Source of the DNA: Polyangiaceae bacterium
Lineage (GTDB): Bacteria; Myxococcota_A; Polyangia; Polyangiales; Polyangiaceae
Length of the DNA: 42,053 nt
Direction of reading: 5' to 3'
Assembly (NCBI GenBank): GCA_009781005.1
Contig: WQYX01000031.1
Span: forward strand, 1-42,053
Part shown: in pieces, positions 41,656 through 42,053 of the stretch
Numbering within the stretch: position 1 is the stretch's first letter
Layout: every line of letters starts with the position of its first letter
Notes under the pieces: model-generated
Database searches by the model: none
Told to the model about the DNA's origin: nothing
What the model saw: only the letters and a program-made list of their open reading frames with translations
Translations under genes and position numbers: made by a program

Positions 41656-42053
41656 AGGTCACCGAGTCGAATCGCTTCTGGGGTTACGCGGCGGCGTTCG
41701 GCGCGATGTGGGGCGCGCTCGAAGTCACCGTTGGTTCGTTCGTTCACGCGCTCAAGATACCGTTCGGGGGTACGTTCCTCGCTGCGTCGGGCGCGGCGCT
41801 TCTCCTTGCGCTCCGAACCATCTACCCGCGGCGCGGCGTGCTCGTCGCGGCCGGGCTCGTCTGCGCAGGCATGAAGATGCTCTCGCCTGCAACTACCATC
41901 GTCGGCCCCATGGTGGGCATCATGGTCGAGTCCATGCTGATCGAGCTCGCATGCTTCGTCTTCGGTGCGAACCACGTGACAGCCGCAATCGGTGGTGGCC
42001 TCGCCACGCTCTGGGCGATCTCGCAAAAAGTGATCACGCAGATCGTGCTCTAC
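41652..42053 (+). CDS. ECF-S-like integral membrane protein, partial
   Basis: The first 134 residues of a hydrophobic protein; no stop before the right edge. The start overlaps the receptor stop (ATGA, 41652-41655). Visible membrane segments are about 10-30 (GYAAAFGAMWGALEVTVGSF), 40-55 (GTFLAASGAALLLAL), 63-78 (VLVAAGLVCAGMKML), 82-105 (IVGPMVGIMVESMLIELACF) and 110-130. Small-residue-rich helices, the early G-A-x-x-G-x-L-E and an M-K-M-L-S-P loop resemble S components of ECF-type vitamin or metal transporters. The assignment is structural impression plus context rather than a firm family match. With the receptor it would complete passage across both membranes. Confidence 0.6.
   Translation, partial: MKVTESNRFWGYAAAFGAMWGALEVTVGSFVHALKIPFGGTFLAASGAALLLALRTIYPRRGVLVAAGLVCAGMKMLSPATTIVGPMVGIMVESMLIELACFVFGANHVTAAIGGGLATLWAISQKVITQIVLY

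Overview
The window is a GC-rich bacterial chromosome segment with no rRNA, tRNA, CRISPR array or transposase gene that I could recognise. Gene content points to a myxobacterium-like member of the Myxococcota (Polyangia-type deltaproteobacteria). The signs are many small lipoproteins, a TPR protein ending in two membrane segments, two giant TPR proteins side by side, atpD-atpC standing apart from the rest of the ATP synthase genes, and leuS directly followed by lptE. The assignment is inference from gene content, not from a marker alignment.

Layout. 1-2.5 kb: the 5' part of a Uma2-family gene runs off the left edge; then a cysteine-rich lipoprotein, a clear terminator, a pair of REP-like palindromes and a six-repeat NHL lipoprotein. 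2.5-10.7 kb: eight minus-strand genes, in transcription order a Nudix hydrolase, a secreted gluzincin-like metalloprotease, a DEDD exonuclease-like protein, leuS, lptE, a toxin-antitoxin-like pair and a DUF72 protein. 10.7-14.4 kb: lipoproteins and a TPR/membrane protein in divergent and convergent arrangement. 14.6-18.0 kb: plus-strand gloA, a TviB-type nucleotide-sugar dehydrogenase, a flippase-like LPG-synthase-TM protein and a small exported protein. 18.2-24.3 kb: minus-strand FGE-fold exported protein, rpoD, dnaG (macromolecular-synthesis pair) and a decayed alpha/beta-hydrolase gene. 24.4-27.7 kb: atpD, atpC, a membrane-anchored parvulin-like protein and a small PHA-system protein, with palindromic elements filling most spacers. 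28.1-38.2 kb: two huge TPR proteins, 2 bp apart, whose C-terminal domains appear related. 38.2-42.05 kb: a helix-turn-helix plus periplasmic-binding-protein-like regulator, divergent from a coupled lipoprotein / TonB-dependent receptor / small membrane protein operon that runs off the right edge.

What stands out. (1) The right-hand operon looks like an envelope-spanning uptake system for an unidentified nutrient: an outer-membrane receptor, a lipoprotein with a faint molybdopterin-oxidoreductase-like fold and an ECF-S-like inner-membrane protein, coupled by ATGA overlaps and facing a one-component regulator of a type often linked to molybdate. (2) A 145-bp imperfect palindrome occurs twice at about 96% identity in opposite orientations, once filling exactly the space between two convergent stop codons; half of it occurs a third time. 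At least four further palindromic elements lie between atpD and the giant TPR genes. (3) The twin giant TPR proteins form a tight two-gene unit of unknown role.
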